DNA of 22,315 nucleotides from assembly GCA_032718475.1 (NCBI GenBank), contig JAUCBJ010005715.1, positions 1 to 22,315 on the forward strand. Reading direction: 5' to 3'. Positions within the stretch are counted from its first letter, which is position 1; the number at the start of each line of letters is the position of its first letter. This document shows positions 1 through 9,365 of this stretch, piece by piece. The notes below the pieces were generated by a model that was not told the DNA's origin, searched no databases, and saw nothing but the letters and a program-made list of their open reading frames with translations. The position numbers and the translations under genes were made by a program. The DNA comes from Nemertoderma westbladi. Its lineage: Eukaryota; Xenacoelomorpha; Nemertodermatida; Nemertodermatidae.

Positions 1-621
1 GTAGTTCGAGAGTACTTCAGACAATTGAACATGGACAATAAGTACACATGGAACTTCGTTGCCATTTGCGATCGCATTACGAAGGGTGTATTTACGGAGA
101 CTAGAAAGGTGGTACGCGCGCGAGGAGATTGGAGGATGGCGGCTATACAGTACCGCAACGAATTCTTGTTGACTCATGTGCCAGTGGGTTCATTGACCGC
201 TGAGAGGATGCAAGAGCAAAGGATCGCAGCGACCACAGCGACGACCGCTGGAGTGCGAGGCTCGCGGAAAGAACCAGGAGGAGAGGTCCGAGACAAGCGT
301 CAAGTCAAGGACGACCACTACCATTCGATTATAGAAGCGCAGCGGTTGCAGCGCAAGGCGCAGGGGGCGTCTGAGAAAGCGCGTGTGCAACTGCAGAAGG
401 AAGAGTTGGCGGAAGCGACCACGGGAGCGCGACAATTGGGACGAGGCCGAGGGAGAAGTTCGAGCCGAGAGTCTGTCGGGGCTCAGGGAACGTCGTCGTC
501 GGTTCCGGGGAGTGACGCCTCACGGACGCCGTCAACAGAGTCGACTAGAGGACGACTGGTGTATCTGGGCAGAGGGCGAAAGAGAGGAGCGAGCCCGAAG
601 AACCCAGGAGCGGGTTGTTAA
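1..621 (+). CDS. Unrecognised basic, low-complexity protein, partial at left edge
   Basis: The frame is open from base 1 to a TAA at 619-621 (206 codons), so the true start probably lies outside the window; the first ATG is at 31. The first 60 or so residues have mixed composition with aromatic and hydrophobic residues and look foldable. The rest is rich in Arg, Glu, Gln, Ser and Gly and ends in a basic RGR/GRKR tail resembling a nucleic-acid-binding or nuclear-localisation tail. I see no catalytic motif or zinc knuckle and recognise no family. GC content is clearly higher than in the AT-rich DNA to the right. It could be the C-terminus of a retroelement structural protein or a host fragment. 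The GC richness, which lengthens frames by chance, lowers confidence. Confidence 0.4.
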   Translation, partial: VVREYFRQLNMDNKYTWNFVAICDRITKGVFTETRKVVRARGDWRMAAIQYRNEFLLTHVPVGSLTAERMQEQRIAATTATTAGVRGSRKEPGGEVRDKRQVKDDHYHSIIEAQRLQRKAQGASEKARVQLQKEELAEATTGARQLGRGRGRSSSRESVGAQGTSSSVPGSDASRTPSTESTRGRLVYLGRGRKRGASPKNPGAGC

Positions 622-1499
622 TGCATCGTATCACAGGGCGACAGACTCTAGATATATACATCATCGTCGCTCTGATGTATATTGTAGCATTTTAGAAATA
701 TCCGACTAGACTCATATACACTAGTTGCATAATTATTTGAATTTATACCTAAAGAGGTGAGGTCTCTATAGGGGTGTAAATAACAGGCGGCGGCGGACTC
801 GTGAGGGTCTGGGGGCACGCTAAATCTCAAATATAGTGCTAGGGAGTCACTGAAGGCCCTCGTGTCTAGCGAACCATGAATTGCCATGGTGCCGTGGTAC
901 CGTCTAGTCGGCATGTTGCCGTACTGCCAGTCCTGTACACAGTAGGGGTGGTGGCATGGCGTGATTTGTGGTTCATGTGGCGTGAACTATGTTTTGTATG
1001 TGAGCAACCAGTGGCAGTTTGCTTGGGGCTTGGATGGGTTCCTTTGGCCATCAGCTGTTCCGTTTTTTTGATACTATATGTTATTGTCTCCATGTTCAGC
1101 TGATTGGTCTTTGGGATTTGTTCGGGTCTTTGAGCTTTCTGTTGCTGTAGGTACGTGAGTACACGTGATTGTATGTGTGGCCACTGCGAGTGGGTATGGG
1201 AACCCTTGCCAGTTGGACAAGACGCCGCTGGTATTAGTAGGACCATACTTTACTGCGCCCCAGCATACTTTGTGCACACAAAGTTATTTTGCCCTGACGG
1301 CAAAATAAGGTACTCTCGATTTGCCTCCGATCGATACAATTTTGTCCCTTCTGATTTTGACCCCGATTTTGTCTTACCCGATTATGTCATCTGTGTGTGC
1401 ATGGTATGTGTTCGATTTTGTGCTTACCGTTGTGTACTTGATTTCGTGAACATCTGTTGAGTACACGTGTACAGTGACTGGTAAGTGGTTACTTGTTCA
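622..1499. other. No supported gene; mixed-composition DNA with hairpins
   Basis: Several short frames exist on both strands, but none shows domain-like composition or a convincing start. The stretch contains two adjacent hairpins at 1267-1308 (separate entry) and a repeated E-box-containing motif, TGAGTACACGTG, near 1155 and 1458. The second copy lies in a perfect 12-bp palindrome at 1461-1472. It is most likely untranslated DNA linked to the preceding ORF. Confidence 0.5.
1267..1308. repeat. Two tandem perfect hairpins
   Basis: A 7-bp stem (1267-1273 with 1278-1284, loop GCAC) abuts a perfect 10-bp stem (1284-1293 with 1299-1308, loop CTGAC). There is no T-tract after either stem. They may be RNA structure or remnants of an inverted repeat. 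Confidence 0.6.
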
Positions 1500-1676
1500 G
1501 TAGCTTTTGAGCTACAGACAGTATTGTTTTTTAAATACTGCCGGCGAGGCAGGTGAAAACGAGTCAAAATTCCATGTTGGGTAGCGCAAGCCCACATGGG
1601 ACAAGACCGTCGGTTAGGCCCAAGGGCGACCTTGGTGCTCGATCGCTATCGACTGGTCCACCTGCCGGTTGACTCT
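1500..1676 (+). ncRNA. Candidate structured RNA with pseudoknot and GNRA-capped stem
   Basis: Two hairpins come first: 1500-1515 (6 bp) and 1519-1540 (7 bp). From 1541 to 1675 most bases can pair. Segment A (1541-1555, CCGG plus CAGGTG) pairs with 1659-1668. Segment B (1561-1567, GAGTCAA) pairs with 1669-1675. Because the order is A, B, A', B', the two helices form a pseudoknot. Between them lie a hairpin at 1572-1599 (6 bp plus 3 bp) and a long stem 1605-1612/1650-1658, enclosing CCAAGG-GCGA-CCTTGG at 1620-1635, which is capped by a GNRA tetraloop. The topology does not match HDV, which needs a P4 helix between the two 3' strands, and no CTGATGA hammerhead core is present. I cannot name a class; function is inference only. 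Confidence 0.4.
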
Positions 1677-1931
1677 TTGTTATACTTTGAGTTGGCTCGA
1701 TGTACAGTCAGGCCACAGTAAGTTGACAGTAGCCGACCATCTGGCTACACGTTCGACGAGCTGTGCTGGTGTGATCGGGGAATTGAAAATTGAACCCGGG
1801 AAGCATCAGGCCACCCTCCGGCCCGGTCTGATAATAACAAGCAGTCGGACTGGCCCCAGGGGTGGTGGAAAGGTGTCCGCCTCGTGGGTGCGCCTCGGGG
1901 AGGAGCCCAGAAGGACACAAGTGATTATGAG

Positions 1932-2121
1932 AGAGGCGAAGGAAGTGATTGGGGAGACAAACCTGCGGGTTTGGCTTACTCCTTTCACTTGCCCCAGCAA
2001 ATACTATATTTGATTTGTGTATATGACTTTATTTGCTCTAAAGTTTATTGAAAGAGGCGAAGGAAGTGATTGGGGAGACAAACCTGCGGGTTTGGCTTAC
2101 TCCTTTCACTTGTCCTAGCAA
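1932..2121. repeat. 69-bp hairpin unit present twice
   Basis: Units at 1932-2000 and 2053-2121 differ at two positions, both C to T, and are separated by a 52-bp AT-rich spacer. Each unit can fold: AAGTGA pairs with TCACTT, GGAG with CTCC, and an inner AAACC/GGTTT stem has a TGCG loop. The second unit ends near the junction between GC-richer and AT-rich sequence. This would fit the 3' end of a retroelement with a duplicated tail, but no poly(A) or LTR end proves it. Confidence 0.75.
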
Positions 2122-2989
2122 TCATCAAACCAAGATGATTTGCGTTTTTTATAAGAAATTAAGTAAAGTCCGAAAATGAAAGAAATTATTACGTATTTTA
2201 TATTTAATTTGATTATCGGCCTTTAATGCAATTTAGTTAAAAATTTAGCCTCAAATACGTTTATATTTAGTTTATCTTGTTAATATTGCTTGTTAATTTG
2301 AGATGGGAAATGGGGGACATTGTCCTAGCCATGTTTCATTTCAATATGTAGATCGTCAATTTGTAAGTAAATAAAGGAAGTAATATTTTGTAATTTAATT
2401 TTGTATGTAGTAATCATTATGTAGAACGAACGAGAAACAGTATTTTGTAATTTTAATTTGTATGTAAATTCATTATGCAATATCTATGGCAATATTTGTA
2501 AATAGTAGAATTATTATGTTATTTAGATTGGTTGGAAGAAATTTATTTTGTTTTGTATACATCACCTTATACTCTTCTACAATTGGAGGGAAACATTGTA
2601 TGATTTCCCTTGGAGCGGTGTTACGGTATATGGCGCTGTATCCATAATATTAGTCATCATGCAGTATGCAATATTAGTCCGTTATGCAGTATGCAATATT
2701 AGTCCGTTATACTGTATGTAATATTAGTCCGTTGTGCAGCATGATATTTTAGATAAGGCATAATAACGCAGTGGTATTTAGATAGGGAAATCGAAACACC
2801 CATATATTTGAATCCATCCATTTTGTATAGTATGTAGCCCTACCTACGTAATTTTGTATTAGGTTATATGTAGATAGTTCCAGGGTAAGTTTATTCGGAC
2901 CCTGGATTCCGTGCTTGCTGATATTAGCTTTAGTAGGGCTAGCATATAGGGACGCTGTCCTGGCCATTCAGCAGCCAGAGACGTGAACC
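2122..2989. other. AT-rich DNA without a gene; 25-bp tandem repeat inside
   Basis: AT-rich, with no credible open frame on either strand. The only clear structure is the tandem repeat at 2646-2744, listed separately. Confidence 0.6.
2646..2744. repeat. Tandem repeat, 25-bp unit, four copies
   Basis: Units begin with AATATTAGTC at 2646, 2670, 2695 and 2720 and continue with a TTATGCAGTATGC-like part. The first unit is 24 bp and the last is slightly diverged. This is a short minisatellite with no visible gene association. Confidence 0.9.
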
Positions 2990-3007
2990 ATTACCATATA
3001 TGGTAAT
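2990..3007. repeat. Perfect 18-bp palindrome
   Basis: ATTACCATA is followed immediately by its exact reverse complement. It lies about 45 bp before the inverted CCAAT box of the promoter candidate, so it could be a dimeric factor site. This is inference. Confidence 0.6.
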
Positions 3008-3051
3008 AATTCGAGGAAGGGGAGCAAATAGGGCTACAATCCGGCCTCCTT

Positions 3052-3190
3052 ATTGGACTAGCTGCTTCCAGGTTGGTCTAGTGCTAGCACGGACTGGAGA
3101 GCCAATAAGAAAGCGATTGAGTCACCCTATTGCATCACCCCATCCGGATCACCTATAAATTGGCGGTGTGCCGGTAGAGCCTCACAACTC
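3052..3190 (+). promoter_or_regulatory. Candidate Pol II core promoter (CCAAT, TATA)
   Basis: An inverted CCAAT (ATTGG, 3052-3056), a direct CCAAT (3102-3106) and a TATAAAT box (3154-3160) have conventional spacing: CCAAT about 50 bp upstream of TATA. A start site would fall near 3182-3190 in a CTCACAACTCATCA context. No open frame follows, so this could be the U3/R part of a decayed LTR or the promoter of a non-coding or intron-containing transcript. The motifs are short and could arise by chance. Confidence 0.35.
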
Positions 3191-4794
3191 ATCACATGAC
3201 ACCTAGCCCTAGCACCTGTCTTGCTGTGTTTCTTGATTTGCTAATTTGATTAATTTCGTGAATGATTTGCTAGTGCGATTACTTGTTTGTGTTTCTCAAT
3301 AATTCCTTCGATTACTGCTAATTACAACTGAACTATGATTTCTACCTTTTGATTAATGGTTCTATGTGATTCTTTTCTGCGCAATAATCCTAAGGGATTC
3401 CTGAGACTGTCAGACTTTGTGATTTGCATGCGCCGCTACGGTAGCTATTAGCGTAATGGAGGGCTAAGGCGCCAGCGGGCGGTGGGCACATCGGGGGGTT
3501 GGGCGACTAAGGGAGAGCGGAGGATTCAAAGCGAGCAACGCTGGCGTGGGGTCACCGTTGCGGTCGGGAAGTTAACGCTGTGGTACGCAGACCAATCGCC
3601 GGTACATTAGTTAGGGGGCTGATGATCCAGGTTTCGTCTCTATTTAGTATTAGGGGGGCGGGAATCAGGTTAGTTAGGAGTCCTATATGTACCCGGGAGA
3701 GGCCTGCACGTATCACAACGTTTCGAACGTTGAGCGTGTAGTACGAATAGTGAGTCGCATAATTGTGGGCTATACAGTAGTTAACTGCATAATTGCGAAC
3801 TGTGATTGCTGACGCTGATTGGTGTGTTACTGAAGTGTGCCTATGATTGTGAATGTTTAGGTAGGCGCTCTTTTCTCTTTGATTGATTTCTATTTCTTAG
3901 TTACAACAATTAGTTACTGATTAGGTCAAAGTAATACGGCAAATTTAGGCTATTACTAGCGAAACTTGTTGCGTAATAAATTAGAATTACGTATTCTGGA
4001 ACTCTTAGTAATTAGTACGCTGTTAAATATTTGTGACTGTAATTGATTAGTAAAAAATTAAGAATTAGTACGCAGCATAGCGGAGAGTAGCTAAAGTAAT
4101 AATTAGAGTACTGTAAACTATTCACGCTAAGCGGTTATTTGCATTAGCGGGCAATCAGCTAGAACACACTATTCGGTACGCACGAAACGCTAGTGATTTG
4201 CTGGCCTAAAGCCAGCTGCAGGCAATTTTAGACCCAGAGTGGTACTATCCACGAGAGACAATTACTGTACCATTTTTGATATTTAAATATTCTCGCATTC
4301 ACACATTACGTTAGAGAAACCCCAGTATTCGCGATTAGAAAGACGTAGGTAATAGCGTGCTTTAATAAGTGATAGAATTAGGCGTAAGAATACTCTGAGT
4401 GCAAGGCCTCTCGCACTCGTCTTAAGTAAGCTTAGGGAGCCGACTCAGGTTTATTGTTTTGGTTATTCCTGCGTGGCTCATAGATTCGAACAGTTAGCTC
4501 TCTATTGAGCAATCGGTAGAGAAAGGAACAAGCGATTTTGCAGGAGTTGTGTAAAATTAGTAAATATATTAGCGGACGGCAGATTAGCGCCATCTAACGG
4601 TAAGTAGCGGTTTTGTATTTAGCAACCCTTACAATTTAGTAATATCACGCTCCTGAGCCCCTTTACTTAACAGTAGAGCAGTCTTTGTGTCTTATTGGTT
4701 AGGCGAGAGCTCATTAGGTTGGCAGAAGAATATTAACGGGTATTGGTCTGTTCAACAGTTCTGCTGTTAGTATAGAGGTCGCGGTTGTTTATCA
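3191..4794. other. No gene seen; AT-rich repeat-like DNA
   Basis: Neither strand has a frame of useful length. A GC-richer, G-rich patch lies around 3430-3680. A hairpin lies at about 3705-3740, with CAACGT/ACGTTG as the inner stem and CACG/CGTG outside. Style and composition resemble the leader of the TGTAAAAG family, but I could not align it by eye beyond the edge of copy C. Confidence 0.5.
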
Positions 4795-6701
4795 CTGCCC
4801 CTACTTCCTAACCGTTCTTTATCGGACAGATGCTTTACACACACCGAAATTTCCTCAAACCCAACAGCAGCCAGACAACTATCCAGCCTACAAATTATCT
4901 AAATAAAATTATACGCTACCCGTACAGACTACACAAACAAAGTACAGACTAAACGATGGCAGACTACTATCAAGCCTAAATAAACCACAGGACATGCAGA
5001 CTCCGAAATGGTTAAGTAGTATGCGTTCTAACCCAGTAGTACGACTTATTCCTTAGATGGGGGTTTACCTTACAGCTATGGCTGCCCCTACTTCCTAACC
5101 GTTCTTTATCGGACATACACTCTACATGCACTGCAATCCGTTCAGACCTAATCAACAGTTAGCCAACAGTCAAGCCTACAAATTGTCTGTACAATCTGAT
5201 CAGGCTTACACGCCTTCTGTTCAATATTGGCCTACAAATAAATAAAACTGACAGAAATAAGTAAAATCTCAATAAAAAACCAGGGCGGGCCCTCCCTGAT
5301 TAATTATTAAGGCCTACTGGTATATAATAATCAAAATCGAATAATACTGCTATACCTGTACTGGAAGTACCGGTTAGGACAGTTGAGCCTACAGACGTAC
5401 CGCAGTACCGGTTCAGGTTTACCGGTTGACCGGTACTTTCAACTTTATTGCTTACTGCAATAAAGAAGCTATATCCGTTATTGTTCGCGCTTTCAGACCT
5501 TTGGCAGTTTAACCCGCCAAATTAGGATGTCTTCTAGATAATAAATCGATTTTAGCCTCTGACAAGTATTTGATTCACTACACTAGTTGAAACCAATCTG
5601 TGCGCGATCATTCACCCGCTGGATATACCCGGGAGATTGACTTCGACGGCTTAATCTTATTGCTATGTAAGCCTAATGTATTATTCGACTGACAGTATTA
5701 TATAATCTCTGACAATATTATTCACCTTCGGGGAATATTAACAGTTCCTTTTGGACGTGGCGCTCTATCTATATAAACAGAGCTATGACTTAAACTACAT
5801 GCAACGATATGGCTTAGTTACAATTCACATATATGGCGCATTCTTTAGGAAATGCTTCGTTATCAGTCTCACTCATACACAATGCTGCACAATACTGCAC
5901 ACTGATCTGCCGATCTTCACTGATTTTAGTCACATATAAAAGGAACACAGACCGACTCATGTAGGGTCTATCAGATAACATTAGATTCACTTCAAACCAC
6001 TTTAACATAAGTCACAATCGTTATATGTAACCTGTCTCTCTTACCTTCGGTATATCAAGAATATTGGGTTTTCGGGGTTATTTCTCATTATTCCAAATAT
6101 AATATTTCATCAACCATATAATGAATAACCGACAGTAAATAGCAGTATAACGTTATAAAAGTATGCACGACAAGACCAGCCAAGCATTGAGTAAGTTGTT
6201 AACCATTGAGTTACCCAGTGTGTGATAACGGATATATGTCCTTATAATTAAGCCTACTAGTGTTAGGCTAAAAGCAGAAAAAGCACAAATATTCCAAAAG
6301 CCGTTCTTTCTTGGCTCAGGACTGAATGATAACACTGCCCATAAAGCATTGCGTGATTTCTAGGAAATTTCTGTACAAGAACAGTAAAAACGCTCTGATT
6401 GGTTGACTGAACTGAGAGGCACCGTAGAACAAAGAAAATCGACACATATACAGCTCAGCTGTTAACCGTCGTCATAGTAACTACTGTTTCAAGAGGATCT
6501 AGCTATTTTGCGTCATAGAATTGCCATAGAATCACCAACCATGTCCCCCAAAGTACACATACGGAAGAAATAGCTCTTAGGTCCTCTAAAAAACACCGAT
6601 ACAGCAATAATACGGCCTCTTACGCCTACTAAACCAACTACAGAGTATTTTACGGGAAAAATAAGGAAAAATAACCGGGCAATTCCGCAAAAGCTTTTAC
6701 A
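4795..6701 (-). mobile_element. TGTAAAAG-family element, copy C, leader part only
   Basis: Read on the minus strand, this begins at 6701 with TGTAAAAGCTTTTGC, as copies D, E and F do, and follows the leader of F and E for about 1.9 kb. Shared landmarks are the CCAAT-bearing block near 6390, the block equivalent to 18300-18560 at 5700-5960, the motif GGTTAAACTGC near 5510, and the block equivalent to 19000-19370 at 4795-5300. Similarity stops at about 4795, before the ORF, so the copy is truncated. It shares with F a GATCGCGCA/CCCGGG-type stretch that D and E lack, and a 287-bp internal duplication, placing C and F in one subfamily. No coding capacity remains. Confidence 0.8.
4797..5203. repeat. 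287-bp-period duplication inside copy C
   Basis: The segment starting GCCCCTACTTCCTAACC at 4797 recurs at 5084 with the same run of landmarks (ATCGGACA, CCAACAG, GCCTACAAATT). The repeat is cut short at the left edge of copy C. The same 287-bp period occurs in copy F at 19101/19388. Confidence 0.8.
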
Positions 6702-6925
6702 CCACACTATAATACTACAGTGCAGCAGTGATATAATATTAGTCTGTAGTATACTACTGTAGGCCTATTTCTGTTTCAGTCCAACAAATTAGAATTAAAA
6801 GCAATAGGCTCGTACTTCATGTTCTTCTACAGTATGTATATACAGACTGCAGAATGCAGACCGCAAATTGAGCCATGACCTAATACTGAGCGAAACAAAA
6901 TTGGTACCCCTCGTAGACTGAGAGA

Positions 6926-6979
6926 GGGCTGTTGCGCTGTCAGTCAGAGAGGTATCAGCCCTTGGGGTAAGGATTTACC
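6926..6979. repeat. Left terminal inverted repeat, foldback type
   Basis: Inverted match to 9310-9365. GGGCTG at the outer side can pair with CAGCCC about 30 bp inward, and GGTAA/TTACC forms a second small stem nearer the interior. Confidence 0.7.
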
Positions 6980-7508
6980 TCTGGGACCTGTATTAGGCAA
7001 AATAGCAGAAGCTGTGTAGGCCCACCAGTACTGTGCACGGTACAAGACCCAAAATTTAGCCTACATCTGTAAATAATACACGGTTTCGCGGTACAACACC
7101 ATAAAAATTAGACCACCATCTGTAAAATGCTCGCCTGAGTTCAGGAGTTGCACAGATGTCAGGATGTGCTGATTCTATATCATCCACTAACGGATTCTGG
7201 TAGCCTGGAACTAGACTAGACCACTACAAAAACTGATGCGACAGAGCGAGGTGCCGTTAGCCTAACATTTCTCGGAGGCTGGTCCGATAACACTCAACTC
7301 ATTGTTTGGTTGGACATTGATATTATTGCATTACAGTGTACATTATTACATACTGATTAGTATGGATTGAGAAATTGGATATATTTGGACGTCAATGGAT
7401 GGATAGCTTTGGTTTGAGAAACTAATATCACGTAGGCCTACCTTATCATATCTTTGCGATAATTATTACTAGATCCACTGGCCCCCAGCCACCTTCAACA
7501 AACCATCA

Positions 7509-7807
7509 TTGCCGGGGGGCACTCAGCTGAGGGGGCTGGGGGCGGAGCGCATTAAAAACTCTAAGTATCGCGACCTAATGGACCGGGGCCATTTCTTTCA
7601 CCCCGTTGCTTTGAGACCTTTGGCCGCCCTGGTCCAGAGACATCCACCTTCCCCCGGGAGATCGGGGCTCGTCTCCACAGTGCCATCCACGAACCGCAGT
7701 CACGCCAGTTTCTGCTCCAGCGCCTGGAGATGGCAATTTTGGTTGGTAATGCAGCCTCAGTCATGAGGACAGCAACCACGCCGACCATCGGTCTATTCGG
7801 GGACTGA
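7509..7807 (+). pseudogene. C-terminal fragment of a retroelement RT/endonuclease polyprotein, frameshifted
   Basis: One frame (from about 7535) contains a GAERIKNSKYRDL-like stretch followed by HFFHPVA. A second frame, entered near 7605, continues with FETFG, EIGARL, an SRQFLLQRLEMAI stretch and GNAASVMRT, ending at TGA 7805-7807. In that order these match, from memory, the extreme C-terminus of animal retroelement ORFs in which RT is followed by a restriction-like endonuclease: K-Y-x-x-L, F-x-P-x-A, E-T-x-G, I-G-R, F-L-x-Q-R, A-I-x-x-G-N-A. The endonuclease core itself is not present. The fragment is short, broken and far GC-richer than its surroundings, so it is a dead insert, not a gene of the host element. 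The family call is moderate; a profile search would settle it. Confidence 0.45.
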
Positions 7808-7859
7808 AGAGCCGAAACTGTCGAAATGGTTGCCAATGGAGTCACCAACGGGATGACGG

Positions 7860-8745
7860 CCGAAGATATTCAATACTCTATCTTATGCAATCTCAAATAT
7901 TCAATTCGGTACTGTACCTTCAATTCAATCTTATTATTATTTCTGTGCTTCGTTATTTAATAATGTGATTAGATAAAAAAAATAAATTAATGAAATATAA
8001 TTCATCTGTTAATTATTACAAAAAAAATCCAAAATTTATTTTAACATTTATATAGTTTTGAATTAAATGTTTCGAAATCAATACAGCAGTGTCATATATC
8101 GCGTATCCCTTGGTTTAATCACTATTCTTTATTCAAGTAAAACTGAATCCTGGCCCGCCGCCTTCACCCTCCACTGATAATTTAAAATCGCAATTCATTC
8201 AATCTTTGACTAAATTATACCAAACTTGGTAAACATGTAATCTTGTCTATCGGCTAAAATAAACAAAACTTGCTAAAATTTCCCCTATAATGTTTTTTCC
8301 TATAGAACAGGATGCAGTTTTATTTTAGTAGTAAACAATCTGTTATTTGCGTCGATTTTCACCTGGAGAGGGAAGAATATTGATTGCCCCCCCCCCCCCC
8401 CCCCCCCTACCTGCAGTTAAGTGAAAATATTTCGGCACCATTTCATTTTATTATCACGGTCGCGCATCAAGTAGTCTGTCAAAAGATACAATTCATTATA
8501 AACATAACAAAATTAATTATAATAATTCTAAAAATATAAGGCCGATTATCCTAAAGTTAGCTCTTTAGTCTTTAGCAATCTTATACATTGACAAGACTTA
8601 TAAAATAATTGATGTTGAATAATTATTATTAAGATTAAAATATATTATTAGGAATTCGAAGAAAGCAAATTGTATTGAGTTAGTATTGGCAAGTTATTCT
8701 CACAAACCAGTCTACGGTCTAGTGGTAGCCTTGTTCGCATTGTTC
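7860..8745. other. AT-rich filler inside the composite element
   Basis: No frame of note on either strand. It holds a 21-base C homopolymer and otherwise AT-rich sequence. A stretch near 8707-8735 faintly resembles a tRNA A box but has no B box. Confidence 0.5.
8387..8407. repeat. 21-base homopolymer of C
   Basis: An uninterrupted run of 21 C (G on the other strand) in an AT-rich setting. It can form G-quadruplex or i-motif structures and is prone to length errors in both replication and sequencing. Confidence 0.95.
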
Positions 8746-8747
8746 TA

Positions 8748-9110
8748 GGTTTAGTTAGGCTTGGAACACAGACTCCACCGTCTTCGTTCCAGGTTTAATA
8801 CTGTAATAGACTGTTATCTATCTCGATCGCTTCGCTATGCACCATCTTACTGGGTTTAATAAACTCCGTCGCCTTCCTGTCATTCTGTGTTTTGTAGATT
8901 ACCTCGCCATCGTGTGATCGCTTTGGTTGCGTGTTTAATACTGTAATAGACTCCGTCGCCATTGTATCGTTATGGATTGAATAGACATTCCGTTGTCCAT
9001 CGCGATCATTTCATTGTTTACGTTTAATTGACTCCGTCGCCTCCTCGGATTAGGAATCCGGCCGGGTTTCGTAGATTCCGCCATCGTTCAGCAGTTCAGT
9101 GTTTTTAATC
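8748..9110. repeat. Degenerate minisatellite, about 40-45 bp unit
   Basis: The phrase GTTTAAT...AGACTCCGTCGCC...ATCG recurs with starts near 8750, 8792, 8852, 8893, 8933, 8975, 9020, 9064 and 9102. CTCCGTCGCC is exact at 8864, 8951 and 9032, and GTTTAATACTGTAATAGACT is exact at 8792 and 8933. A related ACTCCGTC appears again near 9170. Units are diverged, so the array is old. It lies just inside the right inverted end of the element. Confidence 0.75.
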
Positions 9111-9243
9111 AAAGCCAGAATTCCGGTACGGGCACCACGATCAACGATTTCGGAAGTAACAGACCAGCAGACTCCGTCAACAACACTCGAGGTTTAAAAA
9201 ATACAACTGAGGGCAACTTGTAACTGCAGAACTGGGCGATCAT

Positions 9244-9297
9244 CTATCTGATAGTTGAAAAAGACTGTCTGACAGTTGGTATCAGACTATCTGATAG
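9244..9297. repeat. Three palindromic sites at two-helical-turn spacing
   Basis: CTATCTGATAG at 9244-9254, CTGTCTGACAG at 9265-9275 and CTATCTGATAG at 9287-9297 start 21 and 22 bp apart and share flanking AGTT. The middle site differs by two changes that keep the symmetry (TAT/ATA to TGT/ACA). The array lies directly inside the right terminal inverted repeat, where subterminal transposase-binding sites occur in many DNA transposons. That role is inference. Confidence 0.7.
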
Positions 9298-9309
9298 TTA
9301 GCGCCCCAT

Positions 9310-9365
9310 GGGTAAATCCTTACCCCATGGGCTGTTACCTCTCTGACTGACAGCGCAACAGCCCC
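9310..9365. repeat. Right terminal inverted repeat, foldback type
   Basis: Inverted match to 6926-6979. It contains an 8-bp stem (9329-9336 with 9357-9364) and an adjacent imperfect stem around 9303-9331 built from CCATGGGTAA and its partner. Confidence 0.7.

Noticed and set aside
190-535. Minus-strand open frames opposite the first ORF
   Set aside because: They are GC-driven shadows of the plus-strand frame, Arg/Leu/Pro-rich with no domain-like pattern.
648-1460. Short frames of 67-126 codons on both strands
   Set aside because: They overlap each other, show no conserved composition and span the hairpins; treated as chance.
1541-1676. HDV-like or hammerhead ribozyme
   Set aside because: The helix order lacks the P4 helix between the two 3' strands required for HDV, and no CTGATGA core exists.
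1669-2013. 114-codon plus-strand frame
   Set aside because: It runs through the first 69-bp hairpin unit and stops in AT-rich DNA; no recognisable domain and the start is in the structured region.
5751-6707. Short frames within copy C
   Set aside because: The homologous leaders in D, E and F do not keep them open.
8700-8780. tRNA or tRNA-derived SINE
   Set aside because: An A-box-like GGTCTAGTGGTAGC is present but there is no GGTTCGA-type B box and no cloverleaf.
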